From Adineta vaga (taxonomy: Eukaryota; Rotifera): 64,000 nt of DNA. The notes under the pieces were generated by a model. That model saw nothing but the letters and a program-made list of their open reading frames with translations, did not search any database and was not told the origin of the DNA. Of this stretch, positions 31,695 through 43,900 are shown in pieces (position 1 is the first letter of the stretch; every line of letters starts with the position of its first letter). The position numbers and the translations under genes were made by a program. The stretch lies in assembly GCA_021613535.1 (NCBI GenBank), contig CP075492.1:620001-684000 (forward strand), read 5' to 3'.

Positions 31695-34122
31695 CAGTCC
31701 TTTGGTCTCAAATTCAGACTGAAATTTTGATTTTTTTCACTTTTGACATTTTTTGATCTTTTTTATTTTTCATATGCAATAAAAGATATTTATTATATAT
31801 TATGACTATTGTCGTATATAGGCGGTGACGCGCTACAATTAACGCTATTTTAAAAAGCGACTGCTCCTAACATATATAAATAGTGACACATTTTATGTAT
31901 AAGTGACACTTATAATGTTTTGATTTTTTTATATCACTGTTACGTGTTTTTGATCTTTTTCTTGATTGAATATTTACTTATACACAGTAGCTATCATTTG
32001 TCAATAGCGATTTAATTCATTGTTGTTAATTGCTTAATTATAATAAAAATGAACATTGACCTCGACAATCATGGTGATGATTCTGATCATGGTGGTGACT
32101 CTCGTCGTGGTGGCTTTCGTCCTGGTGCTGGCCGTAAAAGAAAAACATTATCATCATCAATTCAGATGATGGCAAATGAAAGAAAACAACGAGCTGCACG
32201 TCGACAAGAAATATCGAGATATAAAGCTCAATTAAGAGAATGGATGAATGATATAAAATGGTCACATCAAGGTGTTCCATCAACTTTTCATGATAATGCA
32301 ACTGCTTTATTACTTATATTTAATCTCATGTTAGAAAATGTTGATTTAACACAAACAGAAGCTGTTACTAAAGCTGCTCTGTATTTGGGTCGTGGTCCTT
32401 CTGCATTACGTGCATTGGTTGCACATTGGAATAAATATGAAGAGATATATGTTGAACCAGGTACAAGAGATGGTTCATTAGGACAACAATCAGCGGAATT
32501 ATTTATATCTTTACCTCATTTCATTATAACTACTATTATGGATCGTTATGCTGAAGGTAAAACTACTTCAGTTAAAGATATACAACAAGCTATCATTGAT
32601 ATACATGATAAACATATAAGTTATTGGCCAATATATTATATCATGCATGATAAAATGAAATTATCATATGGCTTGCTAAAAGGTTCAATGAAGTTAACAC
32701 AAGATGCTAATCGAATCAAACGTATTGGTCAATTTCTAGTCAAATACAGCTCTGCTCTCAATTTGGAGAAGAATAAAGAAGCAGTAGTCTGTTATATGGA
32801 TGAATCATATGTGAATACAGGTCACCATGTTCATTATGGATGGTACACAGACAGTACAAACAGAAATATTCTTAGTGGTACTGGAGCTGGTAAAAGACTT
32901 ATAATAGTGCATGCTATTACTAGTGATGGTCTTCTCTACAACGTTGATTCATTAACAAATAAAATTATTTCTGCTGAATTGCTTTATGAAGCTAAAAATC
33001 CTTTCGGTGATTATCATTGTAACATGAATGGTCACAATTTTCGTTTATGGGTGAACCAATATTTATTTCCTGCATTTGAAGCTAAATATGGTTGTGATAA
33101 GAGAATGATTCTCGTATTGGATAATGCTCCGTATCATAAAGAACAAGGTGAAGGTTATGTCAATCTAAAATCAATGTCAAAGATGGATATGATTGATATT
33201 CTTCTTTCCAAAAAAGTACGCAATATAGTAGTCATTCGAAATGGACAACCAAAAACGTTCAACCAGAATGAATGGAAAATGAATGGTCCATCAGGTCCTT
33301 ATAAAAAAGAATTACAAGTATTTATGGAAAGTTGGATCAAACAATATCCTGATCTTCAGAAAACGTTATTGGAGAAATTATTCGAACATAAATCATTAGC
33401 TGCAAAAACCGGTGTACCTGACTTTCATCATTTGATATTTACTCCACCATATAGTCCTCAACTTCAACCTATCGAATTAGTGTGGGCTTATGTTAAAGGT
33501 TATGTTGCTAAACAATTTACATCTTCTAGAACTGTTCAACAATTAATTGAACAAACGAAGAAAGGGTTCTACGGTGATGGAGGTGATCATGAAGCAATAT
33601 CAGCAGAAATGGTCAGAAAAATGATTGTACATGCTCATAAATATTGTGATATGCTTATTAACGACAATCCTCTGTTAAAAGGTTCTATAAATAACATAAA
33701 GAATGTAAAAGATTACGAAGAAGTCGACGAAAAAGAAGAAGATGAAGATGAGGATGATGATATCAATATAGAAGCCGATGATATTATTGAATAACTTTCA
33801 TTAAAAAGTATTATCGTGCACAGCACTTCTGGACTTGATGGTTAGAATGCTTGATCGACATTAAAAATGTTATTTTTCTGTATAAATCAGTTGTCATTTA
33901 TATAAAATTGAAAAATTTATGTCACACTTTTTTTCTAACATATTTTCTTTTAATCTTTTTATAACTACTGTTCAATCATCTGCTACTAGTATCACACCAT
34001 TATATAGCTTATAGTGTCCTCTAGCAAACATTCAAGTACGGTAATAAAAATAATGGAAAATAGTTTCAGGAGAAGTAATCAAACAAACTCACCATTAATC
34101 TGAATTTGAGACCAAAGGACTA
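31695..34122 (+). mobile_element. Complete IS630/Tc1-mariner-like transposon with 24-bp TIRs
   Basis: Left end CAGTCCTTTGGTCTCAAATT (31695 onward, TIR to 31718) and right end, as reverse complement, TAGTCCTTTGGTCTCAAATT (34122 back to 34099): 23 of 24 positions match. TA dinucleotides flank both sides (31693-31694, 34123-34124), the target duplication of the Tc1/mariner group. Size 2428 bp with one long ORF. It is inserted in the 3' part of the minus-strand F-box-type gene, whose frame now ends at a TAG made by the TIR. Confidence 0.95.
32049..33794 (+). CDS. DDE transposase with expanded DD-117-E spacing
   Basis: 581 residues, intact. The N-terminus is Asp/Gly/Arg-rich with FRPGAGRKRK, a likely AT-hook or nuclear signal. 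A helical DNA-binding region follows (about 60-240), then the DDE domain: CYMDES (about 256), VLDNAPYH (about 360) and PPYSPQLQPIELVW (about 475). These match the DES, DNxxxH and NPIExxW signatures of IS630/Tc1-mariner transposases. The second Asp and the Glu are separated by 117 residues instead of the usual 34-43, because of a Lys-rich insertion containing LKSMSKMDMIDILL and KKELQVFMESWIKQYP. The C-terminus is strongly acidic (EEDEDEDDD). It cuts and re-inserts the flanking element at TA sites. All catalytic residues are present, so it could be active. Confidence 0.9.
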   Translation: MNIDLDNHGDDSDHGGDSRRGGFRPGAGRKRKTLSSSIQMMANERKQRAARRQEISRYKAQLREWMNDIKWSHQGVPSTFHDNATALLLIFNLMLENVDLTQTEAVTKAALYLGRGPSALRALVAHWNKYEEIYVEPGTRDGSLGQQSAELFISLPHFIITTIMDRYAEGKTTSVKDIQQAIIDIHDKHISYWPIYYIMHDKMKLSYGLLKGSMKLTQDANRIKRIGQFLVKYSSALNLEKNKEAVVCYMDESYVNTGHHVHYGWYTDSTNRNILSGTGAGKRLIIVHAITSDGLLYNVDSLTNKIISAELLYEAKNPFGDYHCNMNGHNFRLWVNQYLFPAFEAKYGCDKRMILVLDNAPYHKEQGEGYVNLKSMSKMDMIDILLSKKVRNIVVIRNGQPKTFNQNEWKMNGPSGPYKKELQVFMESWIKQYPDLQKTLLEKLFEHKSLAAKTGVPDFHHLIFTPPYSPQLQPIELVWAYVKGYVAKQFTSSRTVQQLIEQTKKGFYGDGGDHEAISAEMVRKMIVHAHKYCDMLINDNPLLKGSINNIKNVKDYEEVDEKEEDEDEDDDINIEADDIIE

Positions 34123-35175
34123 TAGTTGATCATATTTAATTTCCAGTAGGCAAAGTCGAGGTAGATGTGTATAACGATTGAATAATAATTGTTCAATGTA
34201 ATCCGTATGTGTTAAGGTCACACGAAGTTCCGACAATCGAGTAAACGTCGTCACTTCCAGCTTTTGTGTTTCATTACTCGATTGCAATTTGTTTTTCTTC
34301 GGTTTGGAATTAGCGATGAACAATGTTTCAATAAAAGGAAAACTTTCAGCAATTTTCTTGACGAAATTTTCCTCCCAAGGAACATAATCATTAGCAACTA
34401 AAATTTTAACATGATAGAATACTCCACCTAAAAATGACATGCTCAATCGATTGAACATGTCAAATGTAAATGGAAGTGAATACACATGACATCCATATTC
34501 ATCTTTTTCAATTGTGTGTTGAACATACGAATCGATTTCTCCGAATTTATTATAATCGAAGCTCTGTTGAATATCATCGTTCGAAGGGAAATTATCGATT
34601 GATACATTTCGATTATAAATATAAGTATAAATACTGAATCGAAAAGTTTTCAATTGAGATAAATGAATCAGAATATCAGTATAAAGATTATTTCCATCGA
34701 CAACTTGATATGTATCTTCTCTTGAAACAGTTACAACTAATTGAAGTTCTTGTAAATAAGGTAACTTTTGTATAAATGGCACAATGAGATCATTGTAAAA
34801 GCGTGTGCTAACATATGAAGTTAATGAAAAAGATTTCAGTTGTGATAAAACTGTCTGAAAGATGATAATGAATAATGCAAATATTTTTAGATGAATTGAA
34901 CTTACTATTTGATTTATATCCAAGACAGTAGATGAAATTCTAGTAATATACACGGAATAATGTAATAATGATGGAAAATAATTATTTATTAAAAGAGACA
35001 AACAATCGTCAAACGTATTCACTTGTATATCTAACTTAGTTAATGAAGAACAGATAGGACTTGTCGATGGTAGATGATTTATAAAAGGATGCTCATCATT
35101 AATCTTGGGTGAATCCATGAGGACCCATCCACTTTTTTGGAAAGGTCTTTTTTTTTCGATTTTTTTTTTGTTCAC
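34120..35175 (-). pseudogene. F-box-type leucine-rich gene, truncated at both ends by transposons
   Basis: The genuine part (about 35106-34123) reads INHLPSTSPICSSLTKLDIQ, then repeated hydrophobic Leu-rich blocks (SQLKSFSLTSYVSTRFY; LPYLQELQLVV; HLSQLKTFRFSIYTY; FPFIETLFIANSKP; RLSELRVTLTHTDY). This is the wording of the leucine-rich half of large bdelloid F-box families, substrate adaptors of SCF ubiquitin ligases. A 51-bp in-frame GT-AG intron lies at 34905-34855. The first 23 codons of the open frame (MNKKKIEKKRPF...) come from the MITE at 35107, so the native N-terminus and F-box are missing. The stop TAG is supplied by the Tc1-like TIR; bridging the element, the frame would run about 35 codons further. 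Probably dead. Confidence 0.65.
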
Positions 35176-35517
35176 AAGACTGATCTCGACTAGAAAACAC
35201 TTTCGGTTAAAAAAAATGAAGTACTCTTACCCAAAAATTCCGAGTTTTCGGGCATTTTCTCGGAACATTTGACTAGTTTTCATGTCATTTTATCAATTTT
35301 TTTTCACAGTAATTGACCGAAAAAGACGTATGTTCCGAAAGAATATTCTATATGTTGGTGCTTTCCGCTTATAAGAAAGCTGAAAATGACTCCTTAGCTA
35401 TTTTTCATCGAGGATCAGTCTGAAGCGCTAAAAAAATCGTGAAAAAAAGATTTCTTCAATGATTTTATTCGAAAATTAAATTTTCCAAAAACTGGATGGC
35501 TTCTTATGGATTCACCC
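35107..35517. mobile_element. MITE-like element with about 38-bp terminal inverted repeats
   Basis: Left end GGGTGAATCCATGAGGACCC and right end (reverse complement) GGGTGAATCCATAAGAAGCC, similarity continuing through CATCCACTTTTTTGGAAA. 411 bp, no coding capacity. No clear target duplication. It replaces the 5' part of the F-box-type gene and supplies its present first codons. Confidence 0.75.
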
Positions 35518-35669
35518 ATATTGATCAGTGTCGAATTGAAATTTTGACAAGACATGCGTTTTGCCACGTAGGATATCTTACGGACGGATTCGACTTTTTC
35601 CAGGATTTATTCGTTACATTATGCGTTCCAGCCGAGATTTCGCTGGTTCCAAGTAGAACTCGATGAGCT

Positions 35670-37069
35670 CTATCGATTCCAATCATCAGATTTCCCATAG
35701 ATCACTTTCTCAATACACAAAAACCTCTGCCGATTCGCTTTAAGACCAACTACAAAGATTATGACAATGATTCCAGATGTAACATCTATGTGAACAAAAG
35801 AATAGTCTTGTTCTGTACAGTAGGTTATATATCTTTGGATTTGTAATTGTGGAAATAGATGTGTAAGAAATGGTATTTCGCCGACTATTTGAACGTATCC
35901 TGCGAAAAGAATGAAGAAAGAAAATTTATGACATGATCGTTTAATATACAATTGACTTACCTGGAACTTTGTCGGATGTTACATCTGCTTCAAGGTATGA
36001 AAAGGTGATAACTCGACATTCAGTATAGACATTTTCGTCGTATTTCATTTTCTTTCAATAATCAGCTGATGTTTTTTTTACTACTTCTATTGTATTAACT
36101 TCTGCAAAATTACCAGCAGCAAGTAATCTTTCGTCGGCGGCTTCCACACGTTCACGAAATACTGCTAAAGGTCCAATATTATTTGCTCGCTTACCTAAAT
36201 TAGCATTTCAATAAAAATATAATTTATAAAAGAAAAATCCTTACCAACACGTAAGCGTTCTTCTCCACGTAGCTGCCCTATCATTATTTCAGTTTCAGGT
36301 GTATGATTTTCTATATCTGATATTTCCATAGAAAATAGTGCTGCTGTGTAAACATCTGGTGTATTTTCCAGAGTAATTAAATATGATTTGGTACATACAC
36401 TACCAGTGCATTCAACACGACACTAGAATTTTTTACTTACTTTTTTCCTTTGTCCTTGACGTATATGTGGTTTTCCAAATCTTACTTTACATACAGCTCG
36501 ATATGGGTTTATCTTTTCATTAAATATTTTAGTCCAACCATCATTCATTTTTTTCTGTGAACTGCTAAAGCAGTTTTCCATTCAAATGGACTTAAAGCAA
36601 ATGTTACTTTCTGGATTGGTGGATTTTCTTCACGATTTTCGTCATCTTTCTGTGCTTTATTAGCACGTCTATTTGGTCGATCAAGTATAGGTATTGATAG
36701 GACAGAGACTAATTTTGATTTTTTCAAATTAGAAGATGTTGGTTTTTCTGTTTCATTCATACCATCATTATCTTCATTCTTCTTATGTTTAATTATTTTT
36801 ATCTTCTTTTCAACAAGTGCATGAACCTTATAACGATCTAAGTACCACAAATTGTATAAAGAGTGACGTAACTCTTCTGTATGCTTAATATTTAATTTTG
36901 TGATAACTTGAGTCCATAAAGAGGAATGAATATCAAAATCAGTATTTATTCGCCATGACTCGTTTTCAAGTTGCTTGACACGATCTCCAAGGAATGCAAT
37001 AGCAGCGACTACTTGTTCAATAGTGGTTAACGACCAGATGTTTTTAGTTGTTTTCTTGGAAGTAGTCAT
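35670..37069 (-). pseudogene. Decayed Mutator-like (MULE) transposase, N-terminal part
   Basis: Minus strand from ATG 37069 (MTTSKKTTKNIWSLTT). After a helical start, NRRANKAQKDD and FEWKTALAVHRKK, one base is missing in an A-run (36548-36556) and the frame continues as MNDGWTKIFNEKINPYRAVC. Then KPHIRQGQRKK, an 18-nt GTAAGT...CTAG block (36440-36423), and CRVECTGSVCTKSYLITLEN, a FLYWCH-like cysteine segment. Introns at 36244-36195 and 35960-35900 join in phase. An in-frame TGA (36057-36055) follows SADY, then VYTECRV, GEIPFLTHLF and FVHIDVTSGI, where the Asp matches the first catalytic position of MULE transposases. The later DDE residues are absent: the copy ends at 35670. Inactive. Confidence 0.65.
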
Positions 37070-37097
37070 ATTTCCGTAGCAATAAATACAAGAACAT

Positions 37098-37178
37098 CTT
37101 GAGGGTGGGGGTGGGTGTGGATTAGAATGAGAGTCTCTTCTATTAAGCCATACCATCAACCACACCACCCACACCCTA
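37098..37178. repeat. Telomere-like hairpin upstream of the MULE remnant
   Basis: CTTGAGGGTGGGGGTGGGTG (from 37098) and the inverted ACCACACCACCCACACCCTA (ending 37178) flank a 37-nt loop that has its own small palindrome (AGAATGAGAGTCTCTTCT). It is 25 bp upstream of the MULE start codon. A lone C-rich arm (ACTCACCCACACCCCCC, near 37289) follows downstream. Confidence 0.7.
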
Positions 37179-37931
37179 CTTATTAATGCGTATCTGTGGA
37201 TACATTCTAATCAAAGTTGTCAAGGATTTCTTTCGTGGACAGATCCTATGGATTAATAGTTAGAATTATTTATTATATTTATCTTAAACTCACCCACACC
37301 CCCCAGTTGAATTATCTTTTCAGTACTTTTTTTATAAATTAGTAAAAAAAGTGCAAATACATCAATGCAATTGACGTCAATAGAATTCAATATTTCCAAT
37401 ACAAGACATGTCTCTATATGAAAAAAATTTTCTATTTATTATTTAAACATTTCAATGCCACGCATTTTCTTCGTTTGCACTCATCTTTTTTTCGGATAAT
37501 TATAGAAAGAACTACTTATTTCATACGATTTCAGGTTAATTAATTCAATAGATCTTTATAATTTTATTCCAGATACAAAATACAAATCGTTGTATATAAT
37601 AATTGAAAAGTAGGTATTGATAAATATCTTCTTTTAAACATCGCCTACGTTGAAAAGAAAAGATTTGTTTGTTTCCGATTATGTGTTTACTCATATATTT
37701 TAAGTTAAGAAAAAAAATTCTGAACAAAGTCAGGAACAGTACTTGTTTTCAAAAATGGACAAGTTACCGAAAGAGAGATCGGCGTAGGCAAGAAAAAAGT
37801 ATATATACAACACTAGTTATTCATACTTCCGTTGCAGTTGTTTTTCTCGCTCTTTTTCAAGTGAAATCAATTATTCTATTTTGATATAATTATCATTATT
37901 ATTGAGCAAATCAAAGTTATATTCATTCTTA
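37179..37931. other. Upstream region of the NHL-polycystin gene
   Basis: AT-rich. A 71-codon plus-strand frame (37669-37884) ends in a hydrophobic run (TTLVIHTSVAVVFLALFQ), but nothing supports it as an exon. The promoter of the next gene presumably lies here. Confidence 0.4.
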
Positions 37932-40900
37932 ATGTTATCTATTGTTATTTTAAAACTTTGGGTCATTGGGCAAATATGGGGTATGTAATTGATTTATTGC
38001 AAAAGATTTTATTAAGATCTTTTTAAACAATATTTTATATATTTCTTTAGCGCTCTCATTGAATCGACCGAAGTTTCATCCTAATGCAGTATGGAACCCA
38101 TCTGCAATGACTTTTGCAAACATTAGTACTGTTGGTACAAATCCATACGATATTTTCATCAATACAAACAATACGATTTATGTTGCTAACCGAGCAGATA
38201 GTCGCGTTGTTATCTGGACTGAAGGAAATGCATTACCGACAAGAAATATCTCGAATAATCTGTCTAATCCATATAGCCTTTTTGTTACAACGGAAGATGA
38301 AATTTATGTGGATAGTGACAGTCTGACGGGTCGTATTGATAAATGGACATTGAATGCAACAAATGGCATTCCCATCCTCTACACATGTTCAAAATGTTCG
38401 GATATTTTTGTTGATGACAACGATAATCTTTATTGTTCAATGAACAATCAACATCAAGTTGTTCAGAAGTCACTCAATACTGTTTCCAATGCATTTACAA
38501 TTATAGCTGGTACAGGTTCTCTTGGATCCACTTCTGATATGTTGAATTCTCCTTGCGGAATATTTGTCAATTCTGACTTCGATCTCTATGTAGTAGATCA
38601 AAACAATCATCGAATTCAGCTCTTTCCATCTGGACAATCAAATGCCATTACAGTTGCAGGAAACACCTCGATAAATATCACAATAACATTGAATGGTCCA
38701 ACTGGAGTAGTCTTAGACGCCAATAGTTATTTGTTTATTGTGGATTCTGGTAATCATCGTATTGTTGGATCAGGACCGAACGGATTTCGATGTATAGTTG
38801 GATGTATTGGTTCAAATGGTTCAGCATCTAATCAGTTATGCTACCCACAAACACTTAGTTTTGATAGTTATGGAAATATATATATTGTCGACAGAGGAAA
38901 TCACCGAATTCAAAAGTTTATTTCATTAAATAATAACCAAAGTAAGTACTTCAAAATCGAATTATAAATTATATTTTTCAACTTAGATATCATAATTTAA
39001 TTGAATTGAAAATTAGTCTGTGGCTTTTTACACTTTTAGATCATCTTTCTCTCCCCTAGAAAACGTTTCATTTTTCCCACACGTTTTTAATGAATTTAAA
39101 CGGAAAAAATAGAGTATTATCGAATTCATACAAGATAATCAGTGGCTCATTCATTTAAATACATTCTTTCGATTTCAGATCCATCATATAATCAACCCAA
39201 ATTTTGTGCAAATGCATCATGGGATCCTAATGCAATTACTTTTGCGGACAATAGTACAGTTGGAACAAATCCTTATGGTATGTTTATCTCAACTAATAAT
39301 ACTATCTATGTTCCTGATCGGACAAATAATCAAATTCAGATATGGTTTAATGGCAGTGCTAATCCAACAAGAACACTTTCTGGTGGTTTATACAGTCCAT
39401 ATTCTATTTTTGTCACTATAAACGGTGACATTTTTGTTGATAATGGAAAGATAAATGATCGAGTAGACAAATGGTCAGCAACAAGAAATGTTAGTGTTCC
39501 TGTTATGTATGTTAATGGAAGATGTACTGACTTATTTGTTGATATTACTAATACTCTGTACTGTTCGATGAATAGTTATCATTATGTTGTTAAAATATGG
39601 TTAAATGATAGTTCTAATACAACAACGGTTGTTGCTGGTACCGGTACTAGTGATAACACATCGAACAGTCTCAACGGTCCGTTCGGAATCTTCATCAATA
39701 CTGACCTTAGTCTCTACGTAGCAGATAGATACAATCATCGAATTCAGCTCTTTCAATTAGGACAATCGAATGGTATTACCGTGGCCGGACATGCCTCAGC
39801 AAACATCACAATTACACTCTTACAACCCACTGGTGTTGTTTTGGATGCTGATAATTATCTTTTTATTGTGGATACTGGTAATCATCGTATTATTGGATCA
39901 GGACCATATGGTTTTCGATGTATCGTTGGATGCACTGGATCATCTGGTTCAGCATCTGATCAATTATCCACCCCGACCACTCTTAGTTTTGATAGTTATG
40001 GAAATATGTATGTTACCGACTGGGGGAATAGTCGAATTCAAAAATTTACTTTATCAGTGAACGTATGTGGTAAGTAAATTTTCGGAAAGTGATAAATATT
40101 AACTGGAGTGACCAGTAAATCTTGATGATATGAGAGAGGTTTGTATTAAGTTATGCTCAACAAAATCTTACAGGTTAGAGTAGAGTAGGAAGAGGGTAAG
40201 ACAAGACATCTCGGCTGTTTTCAATAATAGTTTTGTATATTATTATTTAAAATTAAGAAATGATCACTAAACATCGTGAAAAATTTTCCATCGTCATTGC
40301 TCTAAGCTTCAGAAACTTGTGACTAATTTTCAGTACAAGATACAAAACTAGGATGACGGTACAGAGATAGCTGAATGATGTAGTGGAGGGCATGATAAAG
40401 TCTTTCTCTGTACAGCTATGTTGCATACTGCGTCTCAATTCTTCTTATTGATTCTAGATACAACGATGACATCAACAATCAGTCTTGGTAAGAGGTTATT
40501 CTGTAAACCATTTCATTTATTAGAAGGGTTGGATTAGAAAAGCGATCATTATTGTTTTTTTTTTCAATAACAATTTTGTTCTTTCACTGATAAAAACTTA
40601 ATCAAGTGCTAAAGAAAAACATAATTCTGTTTATACTTATGATTTATTGCGTAAAATGACTTATATTTTAGTAAACACAGTATCAAGTATAATTCGATCA
40701 ACTATCAAAACCACAACTACTACTCAACTAAATACAACTACAATTTATTCATCACAGACAGGTAAAATCTCGATCTTGAATTATGCATCATAAACTGTTT
40801 TCAGTGATTTGTGATCTCACTGTAATTTTTTGTATTTATAGCTATTTCATATAATCGACCGAAATTAAATCCATATGCAACGTGGAATCCAAATGCCATT

Positions 40901-43900
40901 ACTTTTGCAAACAGTGTCACAATTGGAACAAATCCTTATGGTATATTTATCTCAACTAATAATACTATCTATGTTTCTGATCGGACAAATAATCAAATCC
41001 AGATATGGTCAAATGGCAGTGCTAATCCAACAAGAACACTTTCTGGTGATTTAAACAACCCATGTTCTATTTTCGGCACCATGAACGGTGACATTTTTGT
41101 TGATAATGGACTGGTAAATGGTCGAGTAGACAAATGGTCAGCGACAGGAAATGTTAGTGTTCCTGTTATGTATGTTAATACAGCTTGCATTGGGTTGTTT
41201 GTTGATCTGAAGAATAATCTTTACTGTTCACTATTTAATCGATACAAAGTTGTTGCAAAATCATTGGATAGTAATTCGAATACAACAACAGTTATCGCTG
41301 GTACGGGATGTAGAGGCAATACATTAAATATGCTAGATGGACCTTGGGGAATCTTTGTCGATACCAACTTCGGTTTATATGTAGCAGATCTATACAATCA
41401 TCGTATTCAATTCTTTTCATCAAGAGAACTTAATGCCATTACAGTAGTTGGAAGTACATCCTCAAATATCACGATTACACTCTTTCTACCCACTGATGTT
41501 GTTTTGGATGCTGATAACTATCTCTTCATTGTTGATTATGGCAATCATCGTATTGTTGGATCAGGACCATATGGTTTTCGATGTATAGTTGGATGTATTG
41601 GTTCAAATGGTTCAGCATCTAATCAGTTGCGGCACCCACAAACACTTAGTTTTGATAGTTATGGAAATATATATGTCGCGGATTATGATAACAATCGAAT
41701 TCAAAAATTTATTTTATTAAATAATAATCATGGTAAATATTTAGTCGTGTTTCAATTGATCTAATACTAACATTAAATTAGATAGTTTTATGTTCTATAG
41801 TTTCTTTATTAATCAAGAGAATTGCTCTATCCGAAATTATTCTTTCTATTTTAGCTCCATCATACAATCAACCCAAATTTTGTGCAAATGCATCATGGGA
41901 TCCTAATGCAATTACTTTTGCGGACAATAGTACAGTTGGAACAAATCCTTATGGTATGTTTATCTCAACTAATAATACTATCTATGTTCCTGATCGGACA
42001 AATAATCAAATTCAGATATGGTTTAATGGCAGCGCTAATCCAACAAGAACACTTTCTGGTGGTTTATACAGTCCATATTCTATTTTTGTCACTATAAACG
42101 GTGACATTTTTGTGGATAATGGAAAGATAAATGATCGAGTAGACAAATGGTCAGCAACAAGAAATGTTAGTGTTCCTGTTATGTATGTTAATGGAAGATG
42201 TACTGACTTATTTGTTGATATTACTAATACTCTGTACTGTTCGATGAATAGTTATCATTATGTTGTTAAAATATGGTTAAATGATAGTTCTAATACAACA
42301 ACGGTTGTTGCTGGTACCGGTACTAGTGATAACACATCGAACAGTCTCAACGGTCCGTTCGGAATCTTCATCAATACTGACCTTAGTCTCTACGTAGCAG
42401 ATAGATACAATCATCGAATTCAGCTCTTTCAATTAGGACAATCGAATGGTATTACCGTGGCCGGACATGCTTCAGCAAACATCACAATTACACTCTTACA
42501 ACCCACTGGTGTTGTTTTGGATGCTGATAATTATCTTTTTATTGTGGATACTGGTAATCATCGTATTATTGGATCAGGACCATATGGTTTTCGATGTATC
42601 GTTGGATGCACTGGATCATCTGGTTCAGCATCTGATCAGTTGTGGTATCCACATGTACTTAGTTTTGATAGTTATGGAAATATCTATATTACTGATTGGC
42701 ATAATAATCGAATACAGAAGTTTATTTTATCAACAAATTCTTGTGGTAAGTAAACATCTCAAGATGTGATATCTATCAAAAAAACCTTTTCTCTCACTAC
42801 CCAGACGACTGCAACTTCAAAATGTCGAACGTACTTCGACAAATGAAATTTATCTAAGATTGAATTAGATTTCTATTCGAAATTATGTTAATAGAAACTA
42901 TTATTCACTTTAGATCAAACAATATCAACAACAGAACAAATTTCAACAGGTTTGTCTAATATGAAAATGACTGTATCAACTGTAAAGAATGAATATTTCT
43001 AGAGCAAATCACCACAATAACGACATTATCAACTAATCACTGTAAGAATTGTCTATTTAATCTAACTATATCATATTTAAATATGACTTATTTTAGCTTG
43101 TTCTGCACCAATAATAACATTGATACCAGGTGCACCTGCACAATTATCACCAATTCAATTTCGTAGAAGTCAAGATTTTACAATAGTTTCATTGATCGAA
43201 TTAAATTGTAATATTTCATTATCCATGATTACTCAATGGACAATCAAAAATTGTAGTACAACTTGTTCAAATCAAATCCAATCAAATACACTTATAAAAA
43301 CAACATTTAGTGAATTATATATTCCCGGACGAAGTTTACCTTATGGTTTATATGAAATGAAATCAACAGTAACAATGACTCAAATACCAAGTTTATTTTC
43401 CACAGCAGTTGTTTATGTGAAAATTACTTCATCAGGTATAACAGCAAATTTAATTCAATATGGAACATCGATGATCACACGTGGTAATCAACAAGATCTG
43501 CAACTAAATCCCGGAAGTTATTCTGTTAATCCTGATGAAGATACTTTCAATGCTAGTGTAAGTTTTATTTATAAAATGAAATTTGATTAATTATTATTTT
43601 CAATAAAATAAATAGATATGGAAATATAAATATTATTGTCGAATCTATGGTTCATCAATGTTTCCTAATTTATATGGTTCATTATTGACAATTGATGATA
43701 TGAGAAATGATTCATTAAATCCATCATGTTTATCGAATAGAACAGGATGGAAATTTGATAATTCTTTCAATTCATCAATGACGATTCTTTCTAATTCACT
43801 TCAATCAAATCGAATATATCAATTTATGGTACAAATGGAAAATCTTCGAAATTCTTCACTTCAAGCAACTGGTTATGTTCTTGTTAAAGTTGAAGATACT

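Noticed and set aside
37669-37884. Possible signal-anchor first exon for the NHL-polycystin gene
   Set aside because: The ATG at 37932 gives a better signal peptide with correct splice phase to 38051; the earlier frame has no donor that fits.
39206-39421. 71-codon plus-strand frame, repeated at 41882-42097
   Set aside because: Out-of-frame shadow of the duplicated NHL exons; its repetition only reflects the exon duplication.
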